DNA of 56,857 nt from Candidatus Ruminococcus intestinipullorum. Its GTDB lineage: Bacteria; Bacillota; Clostridia; Lachnospirales; Lachnospiraceae. The stretch covers positions 1 to 56,857 of the forward strand of contig JAHLFA010000053.1 of assembly GCA_018883985.1 (NCBI GenBank), in the 5' to 3' direction. The translations under genes and the position numbers were made by a program. The number at the start of each line of letters is the position of its first letter. Positions within the stretch are counted from its first letter, which is position 1. Under the pieces are notes generated by a model. The model did no database searches. It had not been told where the DNA came from and saw only the letters and a program-made list of their open reading frames with translations. Below, one piece after another: positions 1-7,333 of the stretch.

Positions 1-1
1 G

Positions 2-595
2 AGACAGATTCTGGATATGAAGGAAGGAAATTTTTTAAAGGACTTCTTAATAGATGCTTTGTGTGGAAAAAGCAGAAACACATCGTATTTATATTTTCAT
101 GTAGCAGATATTTTGCCAATACAAAATTTGATTGAAAATATGGTATGGACAATTCGAAACGAGCAGCCTAATAAACGTCGTTGTAATCAAATAACGATGG
201 GATTGCTTTTGCTTCAGCTTTTGAATCATATGGATCGAATGGAGGCTGGGAAAGGTGTATATGAAAAAGAATTGATGGATATGGTACATGAGTATATAGA
301 GGCACATTATAAAAATGGGTCATTGTCTGAATTGTCAGCAATTTTGGGATATGATTTGTACTGGTTGAGTAGAGAAATTAAGAAAAGGGCAGGTAAAACC
401 TATAAAGATTTACTTTTAGATAAACGGATGAAACAAACAGCATACCTCTTGAAGGAAACTACTTTGCCAGTAGTAGATATTATAGAATCTATCGGATATG
501 ATAATACCAGTTATTTCTATAAGAAGTTTAAAGAAACATATGGAGTTAGTCCAAAAGAATATCGGGAAGGGAAAAATAACGAACAAAATTTATAA
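2..595 (+). CDS. AraC-family transcriptional regulator, 5' end cut by window edge
   Basis: The reading frame is open to the left edge, so the annotated ATG at 17 is probably internal and the sensor domain lies outside the window. The last roughly 100 residues form a typical AraC/XylS DNA-binding domain: two helix-turn-helix units, the second being the conserved segment around IGYDNTSYFYKKFKETYG followed by VSPKEYR. The visible part ahead of it is helical and unrecognised. It lies 34 bp upstream of the arsC-like gene on the same strand. The effector cannot be inferred. Confidence in the family is high, in the boundaries low. Confidence 0.85.
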   Translation, partial: RQILDMKEGNFLKDFLIDALCGKSRNTSYLYFHVADILPIQNLIENMVWTIRNEQPNKRRCNQITMGLLLLQLLNHMDRMEAGKGVYEKELMDMVHEYIEAHYKNGSLSELSAILGYDLYWLSREIKKRAGKTYKDLLLDKRMKQTAYLLKETTLPVVDIIESIGYDNTSYFYKKFKETYGVSPKEYREGKNNEQNL

Positions 596-629
596 TACAT
601 ATAAAAATAAGAAAGGTAAACAATAACTT

Positions 630-1043
630 ATGGCAGAAAAAACCAAAGTGGCTTTTGTTTGTGTTCATAATTCTTGTCGTAGTCAAATCGCAGAAGCATT
701 GGGAAAATATCTTTCTTCAGACACTTTTGAGAGCTATTCTGCGGGAACAGAAACTAAGCCTAAAATAAATCAAGATGCAGTTCGTTTAATGAAAGAACTG
801 TATCAAATAGATATGGAAAAAACACAATATTCTAAATTGTTGTCAGAAATACCACAAGTAGATATTGTAATTACAATGGGATGCAATGTAAATTGTCCTG
901 CAATACCATGTGTATATAGAGAAGATTGGGGGTTGAATGACCCTACTGGGAAGGATGATGCTGAATTTTTAAAGGTAATTCAAACAATTCATGACAAAAT
1001 ATTAGAATTAACCAAAAGAATAGAACAAAATAAATTTTTATGA
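630..1043 (+). CDS. arsC: Arsenate reductase / low-molecular-weight protein tyrosine phosphatase family (ArsC)
   Basis: This 137-aa cytoplasmic protein has the P-loop C-X5-R near the N-terminus (Cys11 to Arg17, CVHNSCR) of the low-molecular-weight phosphatase fold. The downstream Cys85, Cys89 and Cys94 (MGCNVNCPAIPC) and the WGLNDPTGK segment are typical of thioredoxin-coupled arsenate reductases, which reduce arsenate to arsenite through a cascade of cysteines. No arsenite exporter or ArsR lies in the window, so an orphan detoxification or phosphatase role is possible. The ribosome binding site (AAAGG at about 612) is weak and rather far from the ATG. The family call is firm; the substrate is inferred. 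Confidence 0.85.
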   Translation: MAEKTKVAFVCVHNSCRSQIAEALGKYLSSDTFESYSAGTETKPKINQDAVRLMKELYQIDMEKTQYSKLLSEIPQVDIVITMGCNVNCPAIPCVYREDWGLNDPTGKDDAEFLKVIQTIHDKILELTKRIEQNKFL

Positions 1044-1062
1044 CGAAAAAAATTATTTTCAA

Positions 1063-1116
1063 GAGGATATCTATATGCTATAAACAAGTACCAACTTGTA
1101 GCATATGGATATCCTC
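1063..1116. terminator. Long hairpin between convergent genes, possible bidirectional terminator
   Basis: Arms 1063-1080 and 1099-1116 pair over 18 bp with one G-U, and an inner stem (1084-1089 with 1094-1099) extends the hairpin. It sits between the convergent arsC and deacetylase genes. There is no immediate T tract on the plus strand; on the minus strand a T-rich run follows about 13 nt later. Termination is likely but not certain. Confidence 0.45.
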
Positions 1117-1123
1117 GTATACA

Positions 1124-1933
1124 CTATCCATCTATATGTATTGTTTGTCCACTCTTAATACAGTACTCTTTTTCATTAATCATCATCCAGATATCAATTC
1201 GTGAAGGATTATATATATAATTCCCAGTTGTTGAATAAACAAGAGTCTTTGAAGCTTGTATGTATTCATAAATTTCGATATTGGATGCGTACCAAATTTC
1301 TTTTCTATCCCCAATGTATTGGCAAAAATCTTCAATATACTGCCAGTGTCCGTTTTCATCAAATTCGTAAGTATGTCCCCAAATAGAAAGTAGAAGAGGA
1401 TGATTATATGCAGAATTTTCAAGTGGAGATAAAAATTGTTTTGTTAAGGCAGAAAGAGAAGTATCTGCGTAATGGCAGGTTGGGTTCCAATGCATAAAAT
1501 TTTCTGGTAAGAAAAATTCATGAGTGGAGTGAGCAGTACGTCCATAAACAATACCACAGCATGTAGCCACCTGTTCAATTTCAGGTGAAAACTCACCAAA
1601 AGGATATGCCATTCCTTGAATTGGATGTTTTGTTAGAGTTTCCAGCTCTTTTTTGTTTTCAAGGATTTCATATGTAAGCATAGGAGTTGGGATAGTACGT
1701 AAGTGAGCATGTGTTTTTCCGTGTACTGCCACTTCAAATCCAGCATATAATTTGGAAAGCTCTTTCTTTTTATTCTGTGAGTTTGAATTAAGATTAAAAG
1801 TTGATTTTATATGATATTTTCTTAGTAATTCTATGAAACGTATGTCTTGTGAAACTCCATCATCAAAACTAAATGTGAATGCTTTTTTCTTTCCATCAGG
1901 AAAGAGAAGAATGTCTTTTCTTAAGTGAAGCAT
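1124..1933 (-). CDS. Polysaccharide deacetylase (NodB homology, carbohydrate esterase 4-like)
   Basis: The 269-aa protein carries NodB-type motifs: FSFDDG near residue 22 (motif 1, catalytic base and metal Asp), HGKTHAHL near residue 71 (motif 2, the H-x3-H metal site) and YPFGEFS near residue 110 (motif 3). There is no signal peptide or membrane segment, so it should act inside the cell or leave by an unusual route. A good ribosome binding site (AGGAG) precedes the ATG. It is co-oriented with and just downstream of a GNAT remnant. Substrate unknown; small-molecule amide or acetyl hydrolysis is as likely as glycan deacetylation. Confidence 0.8.
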   Translation of the reverse strand: MLHLRKDILLFPDGKKKAFTFSFDDGVSQDIRFIELLRKYHIKSTFNLNSNSQNKKKELSKLYAGFEVAVHGKTHAHLRTIPTPMLTYEILENKKELETLTKHPIQGMAYPFGEFSPEIEQVATCCGIVYGRTAHSTHEFFLPENFMHWNPTCHYADTSLSALTKQFLSPLENSAYNHPLLLSIWGHTYEFDENGHWQYIEDFCQYIGDRKEIWYASNIEIYEYIQASKTLVYSTTGNYIYNPSRIDIWMMINEKEYCIKSGQTIHIDG

Positions 1934-1974
1934 AAAAATCTCCTTTGTTTGTATAATATTATCTGATTTTGAGT

Positions 1975-2235
1975 CTAAAGGCTCATGTACAAAAGTGGGT
2001 AAGGGTTTCCTTGCTCGTCAAAATCTGTTCGCTTATAAGTTTGAAACCCCATGTGTTCATAAAACCCTTTTGCCTGAGGGTTTTGTTCATTTACAGTTAC
2101 TTTTCGCATTGGGTAGTGTTCCATTCCAAATTGAATCAGTTGTCTTCCTAATTCTTTGCCCCGTTCTTCTGGTGTGATAAAAAGCATTTCAAGAATCTCA
2201 CTTTCAATTCCCATAAAGGCAACAGGCTTATTTTT
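1975..2235 (-). pseudogene. Remnant of a GNAT-family N-acetyltransferase
   Basis: The 79-aa ORF from the ATG at 2214 contains only the C-terminal half of a GNAT fold: the acetyl-CoA loop region (ITPEERGKELGRQLI) and the motif-B segment (NEQNPQAKGFYEHMGF). Complete GNATs are about 140-170 aa. GNAT-like coding sense continues upstream of the ATG (KNKPVAF) until an in-frame TAA at 2236-2238, which supports truncation rather than a real start. The missing half has been replaced by the rhaB promoter region. Almost certainly non-functional. Confidence 0.7.
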
Positions 2236-2292
2236 TTATTCTATCACAAGTCTAATTGCAAATAAAGTCTTAGTTTTAATCAAATAACGTCC

Positions 2293-2321
2293 TTATTTTG
2301 TGTGTTTTTCCTAATTATAAT
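2293..2321 (+). promoter_or_regulatory. Putative promoter of the rhaB-rhaA operon
   Basis: A consensus -10 TATAAT lies at 2316-2321. The matching -35 (TTATTT at 2293-2298, 17-bp spacer) is weak, consistent with an activator-dependent promoter. The rhaB ATG with a GGAGG ribosome binding site (2347-2351) follows at 2358. No operator is recognisable by eye. Confidence 0.4.
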
Positions 2322-2357
2322 GGTCAATAGGAGCAAAAAACTGGAAGGAGGTACAAA

Positions 2358-3788
2358 ATGAACAAGTATTATTTGGCGATTGATATCGGAGCATCTAGTG
2401 GAAGACACATTTTAGCGTCTATGCAAGATGGAAAGATGCAATTAGAAGAAGTATATCGTTTTGCAAATGGGATGCAAAACAAAAATGGAACATTGTGTTG
2501 GAATGTAGAACAATTATTTGAAGAAATAAAAAATGGATTAAAGAAATGTAAGGAGTATAATAAAATTCCATATACTATGGCTATTGATACATGGGCGGTA
2601 GACTATGTACTCTTAGATAAGGAGAATAAGATTCTAGGTGAAACAGTAGGGTATAGAGATCATCGCACGGAAGGAATGGATGAGAAGGTATACGAAAAAG
2701 TTTCATTAGAAAACTTGTATAATAGAACAGGAATCCAAAAACAAATTTTTAATACAATTTATCAGTTAATGGCTGTTAAGGAACAAAAACCTGAGTTGTT
2801 GGAAGAGGCAGATTCTATGTTAATGATTCCAGATTATTTCCATTTTCTTTTAACTGGAGTTAAGAAGATGGAATATACGAATGTGACAACAACGCAGTTG
2901 GTTAGCCCAATTACAAAAGACTGGGATTTTGAATTGATTGAAATGCTTGGTTTTCCAAAAAAGATTTTTAAAGAAATTTCAATGCCTGGTACAGTAGTTG
3001 GAAACTTTACAAAAGAAATTCAAGAAGAAATAGGATTTGATTGTACAGTTGTATTACCAGCAACACATGATACAGGTTCTGCAGTATTGGCAGTTCCTAC
3101 GAATGATGACCGTGCAATTTATATCAGTTCAGGAACCTGGTCTTTGATGGGGATTGAACGAAAAGATGCAGATTGTTCTTTAGAAAGCATGAGAGCAAAC
3201 TTCACAAATGAAGGTGGATATGACTATCGCTTTCGTTTCTTAAAAAATATTATGGGATTGTGGATGATTCAATCTGTTAAGAAAGAATTTACAGAAGATT
3301 TGTCTTTTGCAGAGATTTGTGCAAAAGCGTCAAGGGAAACTATTACTTCTATTGTAGATTGTAATGACGATTGCTTTCTCGCACCTGAGAGTATGATTGG
3401 GGCAGTGCAGGAATTTTGTAGAAATACAAATCAACAAGTGCCAGAAACAATAGGTGAGATTGCAGCTGTTATTTACAATAGCTTGGCAAAATGTTATGGA
3501 GATACCATCAAAGAAATTGAACAAATTACAGGAAATACATACGATACAATTTACGTGGTTGGTGGTGGGGCAAATGCTGGATATTTAAATGAATTGACAG
3601 CAAAATACACAGAAAAAAGGGTTTCTGCTGGCCCAACAGAAGCTACAGCAATTGGAAATATTATTGTGCAGATGTTATACGACGGAACCTTTGAGAATTT
3701 ATCAGAAGCGAGAACATGTATAGGACAGTCTTTTGATATTTCCCATTACAATGAGCAAGGTGAAAAAATTACAGTTTCAGTACTGTAA
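2358..3788 (+). CDS. rhaB: Rhamnulokinase (FGGY carbohydrate kinase)
   Basis: This 476-aa cytoplasmic kinase phosphorylates L-rhamnulose at C1. The FGGY fold is seen in DIGASSGR at the N-terminus (phosphate-1 loop), IDTWAVDYVLLD and YRDHRT (sugar-site region typical of RhaB), ATHDTGSAV and SSGTWSLMG (central ATPase motifs), and VVGGGANAGYL (adenosine motif). GGAGG precedes the ATG by 6 nt. The gene is followed 29 bp later by rhamnose isomerase, so the pair forms a rhamnose entry operon. A second RhaB-like kinase at 36853 sits beside fucose isomerase, leaving this one as the rhamnose enzyme. Confidence 0.93.
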   Translation: MNKYYLAIDIGASSGRHILASMQDGKMQLEEVYRFANGMQNKNGTLCWNVEQLFEEIKNGLKKCKEYNKIPYTMAIDTWAVDYVLLDKENKILGETVGYRDHRTEGMDEKVYEKVSLENLYNRTGIQKQIFNTIYQLMAVKEQKPELLEEADSMLMIPDYFHFLLTGVKKMEYTNVTTTQLVSPITKDWDFELIEMLGFPKKIFKEISMPGTVVGNFTKEIQEEIGFDCTVVLPATHDTGSAVLAVPTNDDRAIYISSGTWSLMGIERKDADCSLESMRANFTNEGGYDYRFRFLKNIMGLWMIQSVKKEFTEDLSFAEICAKASRETITSIVDCNDDCFLAPESMIGAVQEFCRNTNQQVPETIGEIAAVIYNSLAKCYGDTIKEIEQITGNTYDTIYVVGGGANAGYLNELTAKYTEKRVSAGPTEATAIGNIIVQMLYDGTFENLSEARTCIGQSFDISHYNEQGEKITVSVL

Positions 3789-3817
3789 CAATAAAACAAT
3801 ATAAAGGAGAGTGTATC

Positions 3818-5074
3818 ATGACAGTAAAAGAAAGATATGAATCAGCAAAAAAAATGTATGCAGAAATTGGTGTAGATACAGATAAGGTGTTAGAAACGCT
3901 AAAAGCTGTGCCAGTATCTATGCATTGTTGGCAAGGTGATGATGTAAATGGATTTGACCGTGAAGGTGCATTATCAGGCGGAATTCAAACAACAGGAAAT
4001 TATCCAGGAAAAGCAAGAAATGCAGAAGAATTAATGGCAGATATCGATGAGGTATTAAAATTAGTTCCAGGAACAAAAAAAATTAATGTACATGCATGCT
4101 ACGCTATTTTTGAAAATGGAGAATGGGCAGATCGCAATGAGTTAGAGCCAAAGCATTTTGCAAAATGGGTTGAATTTGCAAAAGAGAGAGGAATGGGGCT
4201 AGATTTTAATCCAACATTTTTCTCACATCCAAAGGCAGAAGATTATACATTAACAAGCCCAGATGAAGAAATTCGTAAGTTTTGGATTCAACATGGACAA
4301 GCATGTATCCGTATTTCTCAGTATTTTGCTGAAGAAACAGGCATGCCATGTGTTATGAATGTTTGGATTCCAGACGGATTTAAGGATATTCCAGCAGACA
4401 GATTAGGGCCAAGAGCAAGATACAAAGATTCTTTAGATCAGATTTTAAGTATTGATTACGATAAATCTAAAGTATATGTGTGTGTAGAATCTAAGGTATT
4501 TGGAATCGGACTAGAAGCATATACAGCTGGTTCAGCAGAATTTACAATGAATTACGTTGCAAATAAAGAGGGTACCATTCCACTTATGGATAATGGGCAT
4601 TATCATCCAACAGAAATGGTATCTGACAAAATTTCTTCTATGCTATTATTCCATGATAAAGTAGCACTTCATGTTACAAGACCAATGCGTTGGGATAGTG
4701 ATCATGTCGTATTGTTTGATGATGAAACAAAAGAAATTATGAGAGAAATCGTGAGAAACGATGCTTTGGAAAGAGTGTTTATTGCAACAGATTATTTTGA
4801 TGCAAGTATTAATCGAATTTCTGCATGGACAGTTGGTATGAGAAACATGCAAAAAGCATTATTAAATGCATTGTTACAGCCAAATGCAAAATTAAAAGAA
4901 CTTCAGGATACAATGCAATTTACTGAGCTTATGATGTGGCAAGAGGAATTAAAAACATATCCTATAGGAGATGTATGGGATTATTATTGTGAAATCAGTA
5001 ATGTTCCAGTAAGAGAATCATGGTTTAGCGAAGTGAAAAAATACGAAGAAGAAGTATTGAGTCAAAGAGCGTAA
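3818..5074 (+). CDS. rhaA: L-rhamnose isomerase
   Basis: The 418-aa protein is full length for RhaA, which interconverts L-rhamnose and L-rhamnulose using divalent metals. Recognisable segments are SMHCWQGDDVNGF near residue 34, KKINVHACYA, the metal-site region DNGHYHPTEMVSDKISSMLLFHDK, and HVTRPMRWDSDHVV in the C-terminal half. It has an AAGGAGAG ribosome binding site and is followed directly by a strong terminator at 5083, so rhaB-rhaA is a two-gene transcript. No rhamnulose-1-phosphate aldolase of the RhaD type follows; the class II aldolase of the microcompartment operon at 6008 is the likely next step. Confidence 0.95.
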   Translation: MTVKERYESAKKMYAEIGVDTDKVLETLKAVPVSMHCWQGDDVNGFDREGALSGGIQTTGNYPGKARNAEELMADIDEVLKLVPGTKKINVHACYAIFENGEWADRNELEPKHFAKWVEFAKERGMGLDFNPTFFSHPKAEDYTLTSPDEEIRKFWIQHGQACIRISQYFAEETGMPCVMNVWIPDGFKDIPADRLGPRARYKDSLDQILSIDYDKSKVYVCVESKVFGIGLEAYTAGSAEFTMNYVANKEGTIPLMDNGHYHPTEMVSDKISSMLLFHDKVALHVTRPMRWDSDHVVLFDDETKEIMREIVRNDALERVFIATDYFDASINRISAWTVGMRNMQKALLNALLQPNAKLKELQDTMQFTELMMWQEELKTYPIGDVWDYYCEISNVPVRESWFSEVKKYEEEVLSQRA

Positions 5075-5082
5075 ATTAAGAG

Positions 5083-5112
5083 AGGCATCCACTTTGTTGT
5101 GGGTGCCCTTTT
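5083..5112 (+). terminator. Rho-independent terminator of rhaB-rhaA
   Basis: Arms 5083-5091 (GGCATCCAC) and 5099-5107 (GTGGGTGCC) form a 9-bp stem with one G-U pair and a 7-nt loop, followed by CTTTT. It lies 8 bp after the rhaA stop codon and directly before the convergent PHP gene's stop. Confidence 0.8.
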
Positions 5113-5818
5113 ATATATTCGTCAATCGCTCTATAGAATAATTTAAAATCAATTCTTTTGGAAATTCTGCTAGTCTTACCATCTCCATAGCATGGTCAAA
5201 ATTTCCTACATATTTTGGGCCGTGGCTATCACTAGACAAAAGAATGGGGTATTTAAAATGCTTACAAAGATTAAGTAGCATTAAATCATTAAAGCGAGTA
5301 TCTCCACGATATCCGTTGGGGCGAAGGGAACTATCATTTAACTCCAAGAGAACATGATGCTCCATAGCTGCTTGGACGAGTGCTAAATAATCCACAGGAA
5401 ATTTTGTATCGTCACAATGCCCAATAATTTTCACATAAGGATTTTTCATAGCCTCGATATAGGCATGTGTATTCTCTGCAATACTCCCTGGCTTTTTTAC
5501 TGGTTTATGCAGACTGGCAATTACAAAATCTAAGCCCTTTAAGATAGCATTATCTAAGTCCAAAGAACCAGTATTATCAAGAATATTTACCTCGGCACCG
5601 TAGAGGATTTTTACCCCAAGTCTTTCTTTTGGGGCATAAGCTAAACTACGAAAATAAGATGGCTTGGCTCCATGCATTGTAGCAGGACCATGATCCGAAA
5701 TTCCTAATAGTTGAAGTCCTAGATTTTGTGCAGCCTTTGCCATATCCGTAATAGTAGCAGTAGAAGCATGTCCACTTGCAATTGTATGAGTATGGAGGTC
5801 AAATTCAAAAGAAGACAT
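5111..5818 (-). CDS. PHP-domain phosphatase (YcdX-like)
   Basis: This 235-aa cytoplasmic protein contains the metal-binding motifs of the PHP phosphoesterase family in order: DLHTHT (H-x-H) at the N-terminus, ISDHG, GAEVN, GHCDD and SSDSHG near the C-terminus. The family cleaves phosphate esters, often sugar phosphates, with a trinuclear metal site. It is monocistronic and placed between the rhamnose operon and the microcompartment operon, with its own sigma-A promoter. Because of that position it may act on a sugar phosphate, but this is only inference; histidinol-phosphatase activity is an alternative. Confidence 0.8.
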   Translation of the reverse strand: MSSFEFDLHTHTIASGHASTATITDMAKAAQNLGLQLLGISDHGPATMHGAKPSYFRSLAYAPKERLGVKILYGAEVNILDNTGSLDLDNAILKGLDFVIASLHKPVKKPGSIAENTHAYIEAMKNPYVKIIGHCDDTKFPVDYLALVQAAMEHHVLLELNDSSLRPNGYRGDTRFNDLMLLNLCKHFKYPILLSSDSHGPKYVGNFDHAMEMVRLAEFPKELILNYSIERLTNI

Positions 5819-5849
5819 GGTGAAAAATCCTTTCTAAGTTTTTATATAC

Positions 5850-5878
5850 AGTATGATAGATTTTTCAGTAAATGTCAA
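5850..5878 (-). promoter_or_regulatory. Sigma-A-type promoter for the PHP gene
   Basis: Read on the minus strand: -35 TTGACA (5878-5873), 17-bp spacer, -10 CATACT (5855-5850). It fires away from the microcompartment promoter, giving a divergent arrangement in about 110 bp. Confidence 0.6.
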
Positions 5879-5922
5879 TTCAATTAAAAAGAAAAACACA
5901 ATAGAAACAACACTTAAATGAG

Positions 5923-5951
5923 TTGACTGTTGTGGTTTTGTGTGGTAAAAT
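5923..5951 (+). promoter_or_regulatory. Sigma-A-type promoter of the microcompartment operon
   Basis: -35 TTGACT at 5923-5928, 17-bp spacer, -10 TAAAAT at 5946-5951. Transcription would start about 50 nt before the aldolase ATG at 6008. The flanking sequence is rich in short AACAAC and GTTGTGG motifs that could form an operator for the DeoR repressor encoded in the same operon, but no clean palindrome is visible. Confidence 0.65.
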
Positions 5952-6007
5952 CAAGAAAGAAACAACAAAAACAGAAGTTTGTTTTAATCCAAGGAGGAAA
6001 AAATAGG

Positions 6008-6814
6008 ATGATGAACGAATACGAAATTAAAAAAGAGATGTGTGAAATTGGACGTAGAGTATACAACCGTGGAATGGTTGCTGCCAATGACGGAAACTTT
6101 TCTGTAAGAATTAGTGAAAATGAAATTCTTTGTACACCAACAGGTGTAAGTAAGGGATTTATGACACCTGAGTATATTTGTAAAGTAGATTTAGAAGGGA
6201 ATGTAATTCAGGCAAATAAAGGATTTAGACCATCTTCTGAAATTAAAATGCACCTTCGTGTATATAAAGAAAGACCAGATGTGAAATCAGTAGTACATGC
6301 ACACCCAATGTATGCAACATCATTTGCGATTGCAGGTATTCCATTGACACAGCCAATTATGCCAGAAGCTGTTATTGCATTGGGATGCGTTCCAATTGCT
6401 AAATATGGTACACCATCAACAGAGGAGATTCCAGATGCAGTATCTGAATATGTACAGCATTTTGACGCAGTTCTTCTTGAAAATCACGGAGCACTTGCAT
6501 ATTCTGATTCCTTACTAAATGCATACTATAAAATGGAATCTTTAGAATTCTACGCACAGCTTTTATATCAATCTAAAATGTTAGGCGGACCTCAGGAGTT
6601 AAGCCCAGAACAAGTAGAAAGATTGTATGAACTTAGAAGAGAAATGGGATTAAAAGGAAAACATCCAGCAAACTTGTGTGCAAACGTAAAATCAGGAAAA
6701 CCAAGTTGTCATACATGTGGTGGAAACTGCAGCGATTCAACAAATACAAGTACAGATGCAGATTTAGTGGCTGCAATTACAAAAAAAGTAATGGAACAAT
6801 TAGGACTGAACTAG
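6008..6814 (+). CDS. fucA: Class II aldolase, L-fuculose/L-rhamnulose-1-phosphate type, with C-terminal cargo helix
   Basis: This enzyme cleaves 6-deoxy-ketose-1-phosphates to dihydroxyacetone phosphate and L-lactaldehyde with a Zn ion. Seen: ANDGNFSVR, the SSEIKMH segment with the catalytic Glu, HAHP (two Zn His) and ENHG (third His). The start at 6008 follows AAGGAGG by 10 nt; an earlier start at 5930 would overlap the promoter. The fold ends near residue 215. A linker with Cys224 and a Cys234-x2-Cys237-x3-Cys241 cluster follows, then the amphipathic helix DLVAAITKKVMEQLG at the C-terminus, which resembles BMC encapsulation peptides. It is the first gene of the BMC operon and the only aldolase of this kind in the window, so it probably serves both rhamnose and fucose. 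Confidence 0.9.
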   Translation: MMNEYEIKKEMCEIGRRVYNRGMVAANDGNFSVRISENEILCTPTGVSKGFMTPEYICKVDLEGNVIQANKGFRPSSEIKMHLRVYKERPDVKSVVHAHPMYATSFAIAGIPLTQPIMPEAVIALGCVPIAKYGTPSTEEIPDAVSEYVQHFDAVLLENHGALAYSDSLLNAYYKMESLEFYAQLLYQSKMLGGPQELSPEQVERLYELRREMGLKGKHPANLCANVKSGKPSCHTCGGNCSDSTNTSTDADLVAAITKKVMEQLGLN

Positions 6815-6832
6815 AAAAGAACGAGGTCTGTT

Positions 6833-7333
6833 ATGAATGAACAGGAAATTTCCAAAGCCGTAGAGGCTGTGTTAGAATCATGGAGTCGTAGTGGTCGAGA
6901 TAAGCATAAGGAATGCAAGCTAACATTAGACATTGCAAATGCTTTGATAGAAAGAGTGAAAGCATTTGCACATAAAATGGGAGTTCGTGTTGTGATTGCA
7001 GTATCCGATCAGGCAGGCAGACCTGTTGCAGTACAGTGTATGGATGATGCGTATATCGCAAGCTTTGATATTGCAGTGAATAAATCCTTTACTTCTGCAA
7101 GCCTTAAAATGTCAACAGAAGCTTTGAGTCACTTAAGTCAGCCAGGGCAATCTCTTTATGGAATTCAACATACAAATCAAGGGAGAATTGTTATTTTTGG
7201 TGGCGGTGAGCCATTAGAAGTGGACGGCAAGATTCTTGGTGCTTTAGGTGTAAGTGGAGGCAGTGCAAAGCAAGATACTGAGATTGCGGCTTATGGGAGA
7301 AAGATATTCAAGGAGGTATTGTCGTGTCATTAA
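6833..7333 (+). CDS. DUF336 / GlcG-HbpS family protein (PduO C-terminal domain-like), BMC-associated
   Basis: This 166-aa protein belongs to the GlcG/HbpS (DUF336) family, related to the C-terminal domain of PduO and known in some members to bind heme. The family signature is seen as IFGGGEPLEVDGKILGALGVSGGS near residues 123-146. The first 15 residues (EISKAVEAVLESWS) form a short amphipathic helix like the cargo tags on neighbouring genes, suggesting it is packaged. No adenosyltransferase domain is present, so a cobalamin role is not supported. It overlaps pduP by 10 nt. Its function in BMCs is not established; redox or cofactor handling with the PduS-like protein is a guess. Confidence 0.8.
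   Translation: MNEQEISKAVEAVLESWSRSGRDKHKECKLTLDIANALIERVKAFAHKMGVRVVIAVSDQAGRPVAVQCMDDAYIASFDIAVNKSFTSASLKMSTEALSHLSQPGQSLYGIQHTNQGRIVIFGGGEPLEVDGKILGALGVSGGSAKQDTEIAAYGRKIFKEVLSCH

Noticed and set aside
5930-6007. Longer N-terminus for the class II aldolase
   Set aside because: It would begin inside the -35/-10 promoter region, is rich in Lys/Gln without similarity to the family, and lacks a ribosome binding site; the ATG at 6008 has AAGGAGG.
5881-6007. Cobalamin riboswitch before the BMC operon
   Set aside because: The leader is short and AT-rich, no B12-box-like sequence is seen, and no B12-dependent enzyme is encoded.
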